Positions 33,827-46,363 of a stretch of DNA of 64,000 bases are shown here, in pieces. A program made the position numbers and the translations under genes. The stretch is taken from contig CM045993.1 of NCBI GenBank assembly GCA_025175895.1, forward strand, positions 53,076,621 through 53,140,620, written 5' to 3'. The notes under the pieces are model-generated. The model did no database searches. It was given only the letters and a program-made list of their open reading frames with translations, and was not told where the DNA came from. The stretch is from Wurfbainia villosa (lineage: Eukaryota > Streptophyta > Magnoliopsida > Zingiberales > Zingiberaceae). Numbering within the stretch: the stretch's first letter is position 1; each line of letters begins with the position of its first letter.

Positions 33827-35314
33827 ATGTTTGACAACTTGGTTTATGCTTAGGTGATATAAATATAGTTCATTTCAATTTCTGAATTATAGCATGAAGT
33901 GCAGAAATATTTCATATCAGAAATTTATCATTCATGTAATATAGTTGGTATAACTTGGAGTGTAGAAATTTCACATGTAATAGATATAGTTCATCTCAAT
34001 TTCTAAAATATAGCATGAGGTCCAGAAATATTTCATATCAGAAATTTATCATTCATGTAATAGAGATGGTAGAAATTTCAATTTAACTCCATTCCATTTG
34101 AATAATATCAGAAATATCACAATAACTTAAACCCATACTCTCCCCCTTTGGCAAACAACAAAAGATAATGGGGAATAAGTTCCTCCCCCTAAAACTCATC
34201 CTCCCCCTAAACTCATCTTTCCCGGGGTGATTGTGAATCAACCAATCAGTCGAGTCCTTCAGAAATCGATCGAGTGAAGTGCTCATCACCGATCGGGCAC
34301 CAAGTAGCGATCGACCGATAATCGCGCCAGTAGTTCTCGCCAGGCGCTCTACTAGGCGCTTTTCACCGAGCGATTTCCGCCAGTAGTTCTCGCCGAACAG
34401 TCTACGAGGTTGTATGCAAGCGCGCTGCCAGCGATTTACACTGTCGATTGCCGCTAGGGCGATTCGCTGTGGCAATGACATTCGATCACCGATCGCCATC
34501 ATGGCGGATCGATAATCAAAACTCAATTTTTCAATTATTAGATATTAGCTTTGAAAATTGATAAGTATTTATACATAACTTTAAAAATAATGAAATTTAA
34601 TACGTATAATACTTATGTCACAAACAGTTGGCAAAAAATGTTGGAAAAATATTTTACCCATTAAGATATCAAAAGGGTTGATACTTCACTTAGGTAGATA
34701 CTTATGACATTGGGTTGATACTTCACTTCACATTTGGTTTACCCATGAAGAGAAAGATTGAGGAATCTTCAAATGAAAATATCCTTATGACATTAGGTTG
34801 ATACTTCACTTCACATTGGGGTATATGAACTAAAGAAAAATCTTCGCACACTTTCTTAACACAAACGAGAATACCCAACAATTTTTAAACACACTTAGAT
34901 CTTTGCTAGGATTTGGGTATAAAATATAGGAGAGCTCCTACTAATACTATGGACTTCCCAAACCGTAGCTCCCCCTCAATCAAACATTTTTTTAAGGTTG
35001 ATTAGGTGTACACTTAATGATTGCACTAACAATGGTGGGATGGAGTCAAGGCTTGGGTTGTTCGGGCGGCGCTAACAAGGATTGCACACACACAACAAGA
35101 AGTTTGATAGACACTAACTGACTCAACCATACACAACCCATAACAGATCACACAACAAAAATAGAATGAACAAAAAGTTTACATTTAAAAAAAAACTATT
35201 TCACAAAAACTGTTTCACAAGAACAACCATAGTTTGAAGTCTAAACACAAAGACAAATATTCATAGTGCAACCATCCTAGTTGGATTGACACAATTGGAG
35301 ATCTTAACGTGATT
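33827..35314 (-). other. Element C: 3' untranslated region
   Basis: About 1.5 kb between the extra ORF and the PPT. Bases 33850-34080 hold two to three copies of a roughly 115-bp repeat (tatagttcatctcaatttct, atttcatatcagaaattt). Bases 34226-34510 are rich in CGATCG, TCGATCG and GGCGCT motifs and make the antisense frame 34526-34083 look open; no domain is recognisable and I do not call it. Bases 34660-34830 repeat a short block (ttatgacattgggttgatacttcactt) three times. Confidence 0.75.
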
Positions 35315-36440
35315 CTATTTGTCGGGGGCTAGTGTAGAAGGTTCCTCCGAGCTACTTGTCCAATTGATCAAGATATTTTTGATTTCCATATGCTCTCGAA
35401 GGATATAATCTTGACTGTCTTGGATTTGAGTCAATCGCTGGATTGTTTGTAGATGGAAATCTGATATTGTCGTTGTGATTGTGTTCACAAAAGTCTCATG
35501 GGCTTCACGAAGTTGAGATAGCTGCTCCATGATAGTGGTCAAGTGTTTAGCTTGATTAGGAGTCGGGTGGTGTTCTTCTTCAGCAGGAAGAGCAGGTTCT
35601 TCCTCAAGATCCATATGCTCCTCAACTTGATCGCCATCCTTCCACTGAATCTCTATTGTAGGGGTGCGAATCATGACGGCTAGAGACAAATTTCTTCAAT
35701 GAATATAGTCCATCCTTTTCACCTCCCTCATTTTTTCCTTGGATATGTTTATGAATAGGGACTCTAACCAAAAAGTGAGGATGTGACCAAAAGGCATATA
35801 AACCTTTTTCTTGACTAGAATGGAGAAGGTGGAGAGCCAATAAATGATGTGGCCTAACTTTGGCTTGCCCTTTGGTGACTATGGGTAAAAAGCATCTGAA
35901 AATGACTTTGTATAAGATGTTGTCAGGAGCCGTTAGTGTCATGGTTGACACCAAATTAACTCCTTTATCTCTAGGACGTCTAAATAAGGATTCGTGGGTG
36001 GAATTGAGGTTAAAGCCTAGTAATTTTTCAGGAAGAGTTGGATAGCATTCTAGGTTAGAGGAGGACTCTCTACATCCTAGAAATGATATCCAGATGGCTA
36101 GAGTAAGAGTGATATCAGTTTTGGCTACCCTTGACTTATAGATAAGCCTATTTTTAGTAGGTTGTAGGTTGTTATAGAATTCGACAAGTAAGTCTTCATT
36201 GATATCGTGATCGCAGTAGACTAACTTATCGAGTCTATAGTGCTCAACCATCTCTCTAACATATGGTGCATTATTGGAGAAGAAATGACCATCTATGGAC
36301 CGGATGCTTAAGAGTTCAAACTCATGGGTCCTAAAGGTGTGAAAATGATATTCTGAGGAGAAACAATGGTCCGAGCAAGGCCTCTCTCGTGAGAGCCTAG
36401 AGGTGGAGGACTCAGGCTCCTTTCTTTTTAGTCTAAAATG
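35315..36440 (-). pseudogene. Element C: extra ORF downstream of pol (SIRE 'env-like' position)
   Basis: An extra gene after pol, where SIRE/Maximus elements often carry an envelope-like or plant-specific ORF of unknown role. The open frame runs from about 36440, after a stop, to 35622. It reads SIDGHFFSNNAPYVREMVEHY, then EDLLVEFYNNLQPTKN and later LYKVIFRCFLPIVTKGQAKV and HHLLALHLL. This pattern resembles the 'putative plant transposon protein' domain; I judge that from memory and rate it moderate. One indel at about 35640-35690 shifts the frame into 35689-35315, an acidic region followed by a Gln-rich heptad-like stretch (MEQLSQLREAHETFVNTI). No signal peptide or membrane segment is evident, which speaks against a real envelope. 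No ATG is clear at its start. Confidence 0.6.
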
Positions 36441-37485
36441 TCATGTGTCAAATATGTCATGCGCACAAGATTGACCCATGAATGAATGCAAGGAATGAAA
36501 TGATGCATGTCAAGCGGGAAAAGTGATTAACTTCTTAGAAATCTTCTAAAATCACAAGGAGAGTAAGGAAAAAGTCTTACTTGGGTGCCATAGAACCAAG
36601 AACAAGAGCTTGTTGCAGAAGACGAATTTTTCTTGCTGGAACCCTAGTTATGGTCGAGTGCTCAGAGATTAGGGTTAGGGTTAAGAGAAAATGGCAAGGA
36701 GAAGGAAGAAGATCGTTACCCTAAACTAGAGAAGGCTTGTCTTGAGGTTGTAAGGCTTGGACGGAGAATAAGAGCTCAACTGGTGCTCGTTGCAGTCGGG
36801 AGGGCACGATTGTGGGGAAGAATAATCGCTGAATGAAGGGGTTCCCATTTAAATTTGCAAGACATCAGTCAAGGCGATGAGTGGCTCGTCTCGACTGGTA
36901 ACATCAGTCGAGGCGACGATCGAGGCACACTTAGTTTTGAGCGTGATTGGAATTGGCCAGTCGAGGCCCCAGTCAAAGCACACTCGATTCTTAGTGCTGA
37001 AAATTCGTACCAGTCAGGGTGCCGGTCGAGTCTGTCTCAGTTAATAGGCTTAACAAAACTGGGTTTCGATATCTGAACACTCCAACTAAGTTTTGTGTAA
37101 TTTCTAAAGCTTAGGTAAGTGTTAAAAACACTTGATATGATAACCTTAAATACTTTTTGATTGTTTTAAACAATTGGTATCTATGTTCTTGGTCTCAAAG
37201 AAGATCTAACCAATTTTACTTGGTTGGAATGTCTAGTTATGATATTGGAACCACAAACACAAGAATGTGTAATGGTCTTCCCCATAACTAGTCACATTAG
37301 TGATTTTTGTCTTGTCAGCCCCTCTATCTCAGGGATACAATGAGCATGTGAAATAGAGTGGTTGATCCTATCATATCACCCCATTTCTAGCAATACAAAA
37401 ATAGTTTTAGTGATCCTTATCGTTTTTGTGAGATGATCCCAGGTCTTCCCAATTTAAATTCCCATTTCTTTTGTTAAATGTTTTT
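36441..37485 (-). other. Element C: spacer between pol and extra ORF
   Basis: About 1 kb without a convincing frame. Bases 36862-37035 hold CAGTCGAGGC-like motifs, a variant of the LTR motif, in a region that would be internal RNA. Bases 36640-36740 contain agggttagggttaag, too short to be a telomere relic. Confidence 0.65.
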
Positions 37486-37762
37486 TTATTGGGAAGCATA
37501 CATGCCCAACTCTCTTCTCAAATGACTAAACTCATTTTCGGGAAGAGGTTTTGTGAATATGTCGGCTAGGTTAGACTTGGACTCAACATGGCTGAGTTCA
37601 ATGTCTCCCCTAGCTACATGATCTCTAATGAAGTGATGCCTCACTTCAATATGCTTGGTCCTTGAGTGAAGAACCGGATTTTTGGTGAGATGTATAGTGC
37701 TAATGTTATCACATAGCACTTGTACATTCCTATAGGTCAGTCCATAATCTTATAAGGTGTGT
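37486..37762 (-). pseudogene. pol: Element C: RNase H, C-terminal part
   Basis: The end of pol after E. It reads QVLCDNISTIHLTKNPVLHSRTKHIEVRHHFIRDHV and NLADIFTKPLPE, the canonical copia RNase H end. It is in the same reading frame as the upstream part at 49365-49969 once E and one TSD copy are removed. An in-frame TAA lies just inside the join (TL-stop-DYGL). Confidence 0.92.
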
Positions 37763-37767
37763 GTTAG
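37763..37767. repeat. Target-site duplication of E, left copy
   Basis: The bases gttag pair with gttcg at 49365-49369; four of five match. The coding frame of C is continuous across the excised element, which supports the boundaries. Confidence 0.75.
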
Positions 37768-37935
37768 TGTCACGCCCGCCCTTTTTGGGACCAGAATCCG
37801 GAAGGGGCGGCACGTGACGCGCCCGTACATACATACATTACATACAGCGGAAGACTTTATAAATATTTCTTAATTCTTACAGCGGAAGACTTCAGACCTA
37901 TATATTTTTTTTCTTTTAAAACATAAACATGCATT

Positions 37936-37938
<3 letters not shown>

Positions 37939-37979
<41 letters not shown>
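37939..37979. repeat. AT microsatellite in E LTR1
   Basis: About 20 AT units. The same site has about 7 units in LTR2 (42245-42258) and about 39 in LTR3 (46534-46611). Confidence 0.95.
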
Positions 37980-37980
<1 letters not shown>

Positions 37981-39109
37981 TTCTTCTTCTTAACATAGAG
38001 TATGCATCATAACATGTATAGATACTTCTTCTTTACTTCTTCTTATTAACATAACATGTATCATCCATAACATGGCAGCATAACAGGTATCATCTATAAC
38101 ATAGCAGCATATCATGTGAATATATGACTTAATCAAACATAACATATAACATATGTAACATAGCAAATCATCATAACATAGAACATATATATATGACATA
38201 TCAAACATAACATACATCATATGTAACATAGTGGCATAAACATGACATATCAAACATAACATGCAACATATATATATGACATATCAACATAGCATGTGAA
38301 CATAACAATCTAATCATGTAACATATGCAGAATGCTTTTGAAAACATATATTTTAGGTACGTAAATATAAATCTAAACATATTTGGGCCCGACATTGTAC
38401 CACTTCTTCATAATCATAGCGCGCATCCCTAAATAGACCCGAGGTAGCAAATCTCGAACCTACTAGGTTACTAGGCCCGATCTTAGTCCGTCGACCTAGG
38501 GCAATCGTCATAGCGTAGAAGTCCATCCTAGGCCTGAGTCTTACTCTATCGACCTAGGGCATCTTGGAGCCCATCCCGTACTAGGCCCGAGTCTTATTCC
38601 ATTGACCTAGGGGCAATCATACATAGAGGCCCATCCTAGGCCCGAGTCTTATTCCATCGACCTAGGGCATCTTAGGAGCCCATCCCTTCTTGGACCTTGT
38701 TAAGGTCTTGGTACAAGCCATGCAGAAGGTAAAATACTTATATGCTTATTTTATAACATAGCTTATTTCATTTCGCAACATAGCATACTTCATTTCATAA
38801 CATATCATGCTTCACTTCATGAACATATCATCTTTCATTTCATAAACATACCATACTTCATTTCATAACATATAATTCTTCATTTCATCATCATATCATA
38901 TTCATTTCGTGAACATATCATTTTGTTTCATTTCATAATCTTATTGTATTCCATTTCATAACATATCTTAAATATCACATACACATAAGCATGGCATAAG
39001 GCAAGGCATCAAGAGTAAGTAAACACTAACCTAAGGCATATTATCTTCATCTAGCATCATTTAATATCACAAGTCAACATGAATTCACCCAACATAAAAC
39101 ACATGTTAA

Positions 39110-39950
39110 CCTAATTCATTTAACATAACAACAACTTCATATGCATATAAAACTTGAATTAAAACTTAATTTAATCACCCAAAAATACATGATGGCCGAA
39201 TGGTCCATAGGGGTTTCTAGGGTTATCTTTTAACCTAATTCATTTACACAACAACAACTTCATTTGCATATAGAACATGAATTAAACTTCATTTAATCAC
39301 CCAAAAATACATGATGGCCGAATGGTCCATAGGGGTTTCTAGGGTTACCTTTTTAACCTATTTCATTTAACATACTAACAACATCATAAGCATACAAAAC
39401 ATGGAATAAAGCTTCATTGAATCACCACAATATAGGGGTGGCCGAATGTCCTTATAGGTTTTTAGGGCTAGTCCTTTACCCTAATTCAATTAACCTACTA
39501 ACAACATCATAAGCATACAAAACATGGAATAAAGCTTCATTGAATCATCAAAATATAGGGGTGGCCGAATGGTCCTTGTTGGCTTTTAGGGTTTACTTTT
39601 GATGTAATCCATTTTAAATCCTAACATCATCATATAGTTACAAAACATAGCATAGAAACCTTAAAAACATGGCTTGGCCGAATGGATCTTGGTGGCTATT
39701 AGGGTTAACTTTTGTCCAAATCCATTTTAAATCCTAACATCATCATATAGTTACAAAACATAGCATAGAAACCTTAAAAACATGGCTTGGCCGAATGGAT
39801 CTTGGTGGCTATTAGGGTTAACTTTTGTCCTAATCCATTTTAAATCCTAACATCATCATATAGTTACAAAACATAGCATAGAAACCTTAAAAACATGGCT
39901 TGGCCGAATGGATCTTGGTGGCTATTAGGGTGAACTTTTGTCCTAAGGAA
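39110..39950. repeat. Tandem array with GGCCGAATGG in E LTR1
   Basis: Seven units, each with a TGGCCGAATG core at intervals of about 113-125 bp. The last three are nearly identical with a 113-bp period (ccattttaaatcc at 39609, 39722, 39835). The older units are more diverged. The same array is in LTR2 (about 43400-44240) and LTR3 (about 47740-48580). Confidence 0.9.
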
Positions 39951-40735
39951 AACCAAACCTAGCCCTTGCTTCTTGCTTGGATGAGTTTCGGCCAAGGGAT
40001 GAAAATGGAGAGGGAGAGCTCTAGGATTCGGTGAGGAAGAAGAAGAGAAGAGGGAGAAGTGGAGAAGTGGTTCTTCTCTTGTCCCTTCATTCCCTATTTA
40101 TTCATTTGAAGAGTCCCTTGATCTCCCTTACACTTAACATAATTTCCCCTATTCCTCTAATGATATAATTCTATTGGGCTTCTGGTTAGTGGGTGCATCT
40201 ATAGGGCTTTGCTATCTCTAGAGGTTTGGGGTTCAATTCTTAGGCCTTGCATCCCTTTTTGGCTTATTTTCTTTTATTTTTGAAAAAGCCCACATAAAGT
40301 CCCTATAATCATACAAAATTTCTTATAAAATTTCTAGTGCTTGGGATGAAAAAGGGAGGAAAGTGAAATGGGGAATTCGGCCAAGGATGAGGAAGAAGGA
40401 GAATGAAAAAGGAAAGTGTGGTTTTACTTCCACTCTTCTCTTAATTCTCCTCTTTAATACCTAGGGAATGAACACCCATCATCCTTTCATGGGGGGGGGG
40501 GGGGGGGGGTGAACCAACAGCTCATCTTCCCATCTATATTCTTTTTATATTCTTTATATATCTTATCCATAATTTATCCTAGGGTCTAGTGGTGTCAAGG
40601 TTACCTCTCTATTAGGAAGTTCAGGGTTCAAATCCTACCTATAACCATCTTTTATTTTTATTTTATTTTAAACCTCTTATGGCCTTAAAACCTATATAAT
40701 TACTTTGCATAGCTTAGAATTTTGCGAGCGTTACA

Positions 40736-42075
40736 ATCCTTCATACCTTTAAAAGTTTCGTCCTCGAAACTTAGAACAACTCCGGATATTTTTATTTCAT
40801 GTCATCCTCACGTTCCTATGTTGCTTCTTCAAACTTTTGGTTTACAAAATCAAGGGTCAACTTTGTTTCCACTCATCATTCGTACTTTCCAATCTAACCG
40901 ACATTGATCAACTATACCATATACACCCCATGCAATGAACTAATCACTAATTTCAAAGGAAATGAACTTATCATTTCTTATTCATACTTTCAGAAAAGAA
41001 AAGAAAATGTTAACATATAGCATTCCTTATTTCTAATCTAGACAAAACTACTTGAGAAGATAGTTCATTACGACTCCCACTAGGACAAACCCTAGTGCAG
41101 TTGTAATTATTTTTAGTCCTATCTTCCTTGGCCTCGCTAGGATAGTCTCAGGCTGGCCAATAAGTTGACTGTTTGTAGAACTCTCTTCATTCTTTTCGAG
41201 GCCAGCTACCACAGGATTCTCTCTGACGAGATTCTCTTGAACCTTGTGCTCTAGTAGTTCCTAAGAGACAACTCAACAGATGTTATCCGCCCTTCATAGC
41301 GGCCCCATACGTGATGTGCAACTACCATGAAATCATTTGGCAGAGAGCGTACCAAGGCCCATATCTGATAGTTGTCCAGTAACGGAAACTCCTGCTGCTC
41401 GAGTCTCCTAAAAAGACCATCGAGCCTTCTTATGTGTCTGATGACCCCACCATCAGGTTTATAAACTATCTCTTCAATAGCTTCCCTCAATTGGTTTCGT
41501 AACACATCACGATGGGTCATTGTAGTCATCGTCCGTGCCATACAAATAATTACAAAAATCAATTCTTCGTAATTTTAGGAGTTTTTGGTTGATGAGTTCA
41601 ACTGAACAATCGACTCCCCTAGTTTTTTTTTCACCGAATTCTAGTTGTACTAACAACTATTTGACACTTGGGTTATTATTTAAATTGACCATCGTCAATT
41701 TTTGCTGATCAATTTTGATTTACCTAACTTGTATACCTTTGACCAAATCACAAGTATTTCTTGTGAAGCTAGTATAAGTTTTCGTTCGTTTACCTACGCA
41801 TAATTAGACTAAAGCTAGCATAAAGTCATTTTAAGCTTAAGGCATCATTCATGTTCTCATGCATAATTTAAGCTTAGGGTATTTTACATCATATATGAAC
41901 AAAATAAGCTAAGGTATTTTATATCATACATGAACAAAATAATCTAAAGACATTTTATATCATACACGATCAAAATTAACAAAATTAGAGTAGACATAGA
42001 ACTCTTACTTGAAGCGGCAAGATTTGGAGCTTGATGTGTGTGTAGTGGAAAGGTAGATCCGCTTTGATACCAACC
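40736..42075 (-). other. Element E: internal region 1 with broken small gag-like ORF
   Basis: The first of two internal copies. The minus-strand frame 41562-41251 matches the ORF of internal 2 for its first 95 codons or so, then a small indel near 41260 sends it out of frame. A base change pattern near 41220 (ctctgacgag) also differs from internal 2. The PBS at 42061-42072 is TGGTATCAAAGC on the minus strand, three bases from LTR2. The left end (40736-40790) includes GTTTCGAGGACGAAAC. Confidence 0.85.
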
Positions 42076-45025
42076 TATCACACTCGCCCTTTTTGGGACC
42101 AGAATCCGGAAGGGCGTGGCGTGACGTGACCGTACATACATAGATTACATACAGCGGAAGACTTTATACATACTTCTTAATTCTTACAGCCGAAGACTTC
42201 AGGCCTATATTTTTTTTTTCTTTTAAAACATAAACATGCATTGACATATATATATATACTTCTTCTTCTTAACATAGAGTATGCATCATAACATGTATAG
42301 ATACTTCTTCTTACTTCTTCTTTACTTCTTCTTATTAACATAACATGTATCATCCATAACATGGCAGCATAAAAGGTATCATCAATAACATAGCAGCATA
42401 TCATGTGAATATATGACTTAATCAAACATAACATATAACATATGTAACATAGCAAATCATCATAACATACAACATATATATATGACATATCAAACATAAC
42501 ATACATCATATGTAACATAGTGGCATAAACATAACATATCAAACATAACATGCAACATATATATATGACATATCAACATAGCATGTGAACATAACAATCT
42601 AATCATGTAACATATGAAGGATGCTTTTGAAAACATATATTTTAGGTATGTAAACATAAATCTCAACATATTTGGGCCCGGCATTGTACCACTTCTTCAT
42701 TATCATAGCGCGCATCCCTAAATAGACCCGAGGTAGCAAATCTCGAACCTACTAGGTTACTAGGCCCGATCTTAGTTCGTCGACCTAGGGCAATCGTCAT
42801 AGCGTAGAAGCCCATCCTAGGCCCGAGTCTTACTCCATCGACCTAGGGCATCTTGGAGCCCATCCCGTACTAGGCCCGAGTCTTATTCCATTGACCTAGG
42901 GGCAATCATACATAGAGGCCCATCCTAGGCCCGAGTCTAATTCCATCGACCTAGGGCATCTTAGGAGCCCATCCCTTCTTGGACCTTGTTAAGGTCTTGG
43001 TACAAGCCATGCAGAAGGTAAAATACTTATATTCTTATTTTATAACATAGCTTATTTCATTTCGCAACATAGCATACTTCATTTCATAACATATCATGCT
43101 TCACTTCATGAACATTTCATCTTTCATTTCATAAACATACCATACTTCATTTCATAACATATCATTCTTCATTTCATCATCATATCATATTCATTTCGTG
43201 AACATATCATTTTGTTTCATTTCATAATCTTATCCTATTCCATTTCATAACATATCTTAAATATCACATACACATAAGCATGGCATAAGGCAAGGCATCA
43301 AGAGTAAGTAAACACTAACCTAAGGCATATTATCTTCATCTAGCATCATTTAATATCACAAGTCAACATGAATTCACCCAACATAAAACACATGTTAACC
43401 TAATTCATTTAACATAACAACAACTTCATATGCATATAAAACTTGAATTAAAACTTAATTTAATCACCCAAAAATACATGATGGCCGAATGGTCCATAGG
43501 GGTTTCTAGGGTTATCTTTTAACCTAATTCATTTACACAACAACAACTTCATTTGCATATAGAACATGAATTAAACTTCATTTAATCACCCAAAAATACA
43601 TGATGGCCGAATGTTCCATAGGGGTTTCTAGGGTTACCTTTTTAACCTATTTCATTTAACATACTAACCACATCATAAGCATACAAAACATGGAATAAAG
43701 CTTCATTGAATCACCACAATATAGGGGTGGCCGAATGTCCTTATAGGTTTTTAGGGCTAGTCCTTTACCCTAATTCAATTAACCTACTAACAACATCATA
43801 AGCATACAAAACATGGAATAAAGCTTCATTGAATCATCAAAATATAGGGGTGGCCGAATGGTCCTTGTTGGCTTTTAGGGTTAACTTTTGATGTAATCCA
43901 TTTTAAATCCTAACATCATCATATAGTTACAAAACATAGCATAGAAACCTTAAAAACATGGCTTGGCCGAATGGATCTTGGTGGCTATTAGGGTTAACTT
44001 TTGTCCAAATCCATTTTAAATCCTAACATCATCATATAGTTACAAAACATAGCATAGAAACCTTAAAAACATGGCTTGGCCGAATGGATCTTGGTGGCTA
44101 TTAGGGTTAACTTTTGTCCTAATCCATTTTAAATCCTAACATCATCATATAGTTACAAAACATAGCATAGAAACCTTAAAAACATGGCTTGGCCGAATGG
44201 ATCTTGGTGGCTATTAGGGTGAACTTTTGTCCTAAGGAAAACCAAACCTAGCCCTTGCTTCTTGCTTGGATGAGTTTCGGCCAAGGGATGAAAATGGAGA
44301 GGGAGAGCTCTAGGATTCGGTGAGGAAGAAGAAGAGAAGAGGGAGAAGTGGAGAAGTGGTTCTTCTCTTGTCCCTTCATTCCCTATTTATTCATTTGAAG
44401 AGTCCCTTGATCTCCCTTACACTTAACATAATTTCCCCTATTCCTCTAATGATATAATTCTATTGGGCTTCTGGTTAGTGGGTGCATCTATAGGGCTTTG
44501 CTATCTCTAGAGGTTTGGGGTTCAATTCCTAGGCCTTGCATCCCTTTTTGGCTTATTTTCTTTTATTTTTGAAAAAGCCCACATAAAGTCCCTATAATCA
44601 TACAAAATTTCTTATAAAATTTCTAGAGCTTGGGATGAAAAAGGGAGGAAAGTGAAATGGGGAATTCGGCCAAGGATGAGGAAGAAGGAGAATGAAAAAG
44701 GAAAGTGTGGTTTTACTTCCACTCTTCTCTTAATTCTCCTCTTTAATACCTAGGGAATGAACACCCATCATCCTTTCATGGGGGGGGGGGGGGGGGGGGT
44801 GAACCAACACCTCATCTTCCCATCTATATTCTTTTTATATTCTTTATATATCTTATCCATAATTTATCCTAGGGTCTAGTGGTGTCAAGGTTACCTCTCT
44901 ATTAGGAGGTTCAGGGTTCAAATCCTACCTATAACCATCTTTTATTTTTATTTTATTTTAAACCTCTTATGGCCTTAAAACCTATATAATTACTTTGCAT
45001 AGCTTAGAATTTTGCGAGCGTTACA
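42076..45025 (-). repeat. Element E: LTR2 (middle, hybrid LTR)
   Basis: 2,950 bp. Its left part, to about 43235, carries the variants of LTR3 (for example TATCACACTC at the end, cttatcctattcc). Its right part, from about 43450, carries those of LTR1 (aattaaaacttaa, the G run at 44780-44799, GCGAGCG at the end). It thus reads as a recombinant. Confidence 0.92.
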
Positions 45026-46363
45026 ATCCTTCATACCTTTAAAAGTTTCGTCCTCGAAACTTAGAACAACTCCGGATATTTTTATTTCATGTCATCCTCA
45101 CGTTCCTATGTTGCTTCTTCAATCTTTTGGTTTACAAAATCAAGTGGCAACTTTGTTTCCACTCATCATTCGTACTTTCCAATCTAACCGACATTGATCA
45201 ACTATACCATATACACCCCATGCAATGAACTAATCACTAATTTCAAAGGAAATGAACTTATCATTTCTTATTCATACTTTCAGAAAAGAAAAGAAAATGT
45301 TAACATATAGCATTCCTTATTTCTAATCTAGACAAAACTACTTGAGAAGATAGTTCATTACGACTCCCACTAGGACAAACCCTAGTGCAGTTGTAATTAT
45401 TTTTAGTCCTATCTTCCTTGGCCTCGCTAGGATAGTCTCAGGCTGGCCAATAAGTTGACTGTTTGTAGAACTCTCTTCATTCTTTTCGAGGCCAGCTACC
45501 ACAGGATTCTCTACGACAGGATTCTCTTGAACCTTGTGCTCTAGTAGTTCCCAGCACAACTCAGCGTATGTTATCCGCCCTTCATAGCGGCCCCATACGT
45601 GATGTGCAACTACCATGAAATCATTTGGCAGAGAGCGTACCAAGGCCCATATCTGATAGTTGTCCAGTAACGGAAACTCCTGTTGCTCGAGTCTCCTAAA
45701 AAGACCATCGAGCCTTCTTTTGTGTCTGATGACCCCACCATCAGGTTTATAAACTATCTCTTCAATAGCTTCCCTCAATTGGTTTCGTAACACATCACGA
45801 TGGGTCATTGTAGTCATCGTCCGTGCCATACAAATAATTACAAAAATCAATTCTTCGTAATTTTAGGAGTTTTTGGTTGATGAGTTCAACTGAACAATCG
45901 ACTCCCCTAGTTTTTTTTTCACCGAATTCTAGTTGTACTAACAACTATTTGACACTTGGGTTATTATTTAAATTGACCATCGTCAATTTTTGCTGATCAA
46001 TTTTGATTTACCTAACTTGTATACCTTTGACCAAATCACAAGTATTTCTTGTGAAGCTAGTATAAGTTTTCGTTCGTTTACCTACGCATAATTAGACTAA
46101 AGCTAGCATAAAGTCATTTTAAGCTTAAGGCATCATTCATGTTCTCATGCATAATTTAAGCTTAAGGTATTTTACATCATATATGAACAAAATAAGCTAA
46201 GGTATTTTATATCATACATGAACAAAATAATCTAAAGACATTTTATATCATACACGATCAAAATTAACAAAATTAGAGTAGACATAGAACTCTTACTTGA
46301 AGCGGCAAGATTTGGAGCTTGATGTGTGTGTAGTGGAAAGGTAGATCCGCTTTGATACCAACC
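45026..46363 (-). other. Element E: internal region 2
   Basis: 1,338 bp between LTR2 and LTR3, carrying the intact small ORF at 45338-45850. The PBS TGGTATCAAAGC is at 46349-46360 on the minus strand. The remaining 500 bp on the LTR3 side are AT-rich leader with no frame; the 310 bp on the LTR2 side are 3' untranslated. Confidence 0.88.
45338..45850 (-). CDS. Element E: small Gag-like protein with hydrophobic C-terminus
   Basis: An open frame of 170 codons. Internal Mets at codons 8 and 12 (MARTM) may be the real start, giving about 163 residues. The middle (HKRRLDGLFRRLEQQEFPLL, then WALVRSLPNDF and LCWELLEHKVQEN) has the pattern of the UBN2 Gag core of copia elements: a helix with paired leucines, a SLP motif and an L-x3-E end. 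There is no zinc knuckle. A polar linker leads to a C-terminal hydrophobic run of about 19 residues (IITTALGFVLVGVVMNYLL) closed by a lysine, which could be a tail anchor. This is not normal for Gag. Internal 1 carries a frameshifted copy. The similarity is by motif only; another origin, including captured host sequence, remains possible. Confidence 0.55.
   Translation of the reverse strand: MIFVIICMARTMTTMTHRDVLRNQLREAIEEIVYKPDGGVIRHKRRLDGLFRRLEQQEFPLLDNYQIWALVRSLPNDFMVVAHHVWGRYEGRITYAELCWELLEHKVQENPVVENPVVAGLEKNEESSTNSQLIGQPETILARPRKIGLKIITTALGFVLVGVVMNYLLK

Larger units (their letters stand above)
37768..40735 (-). repeat. Element E: LTR1 (3' LTR)
   Basis: 2,968 bp; plus strand TGTCACGCCC...GCGAGCGTTACA. 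It contains an AT microsatellite (37939-37979, about 20 units), a block of reworked cgacctagggc repeats at 38470-38690, AT-rich catttcataacatat repeats at 38750-38960, a 113-125-bp tandem array at 39110-39950, and a run of 19 G at 40491-40509. I see no coding region. Confidence 0.93.

Noticed and set aside
34083..34526. A 147-codon minus-strand frame in C.
   Set aside because: It spans the GATCG-rich motif block and the CT-rich stretch; composition explains the lack of stops and no domain is visible.
37990..38395. Methionine/cysteine/isoleucine-rich frames in the E LTRs (also 42177-42684 and 46512-47037).
   Set aside because: They are translations of AT-rich 'cataacatat' repeats and the microsatellite; length changes with repeat number.
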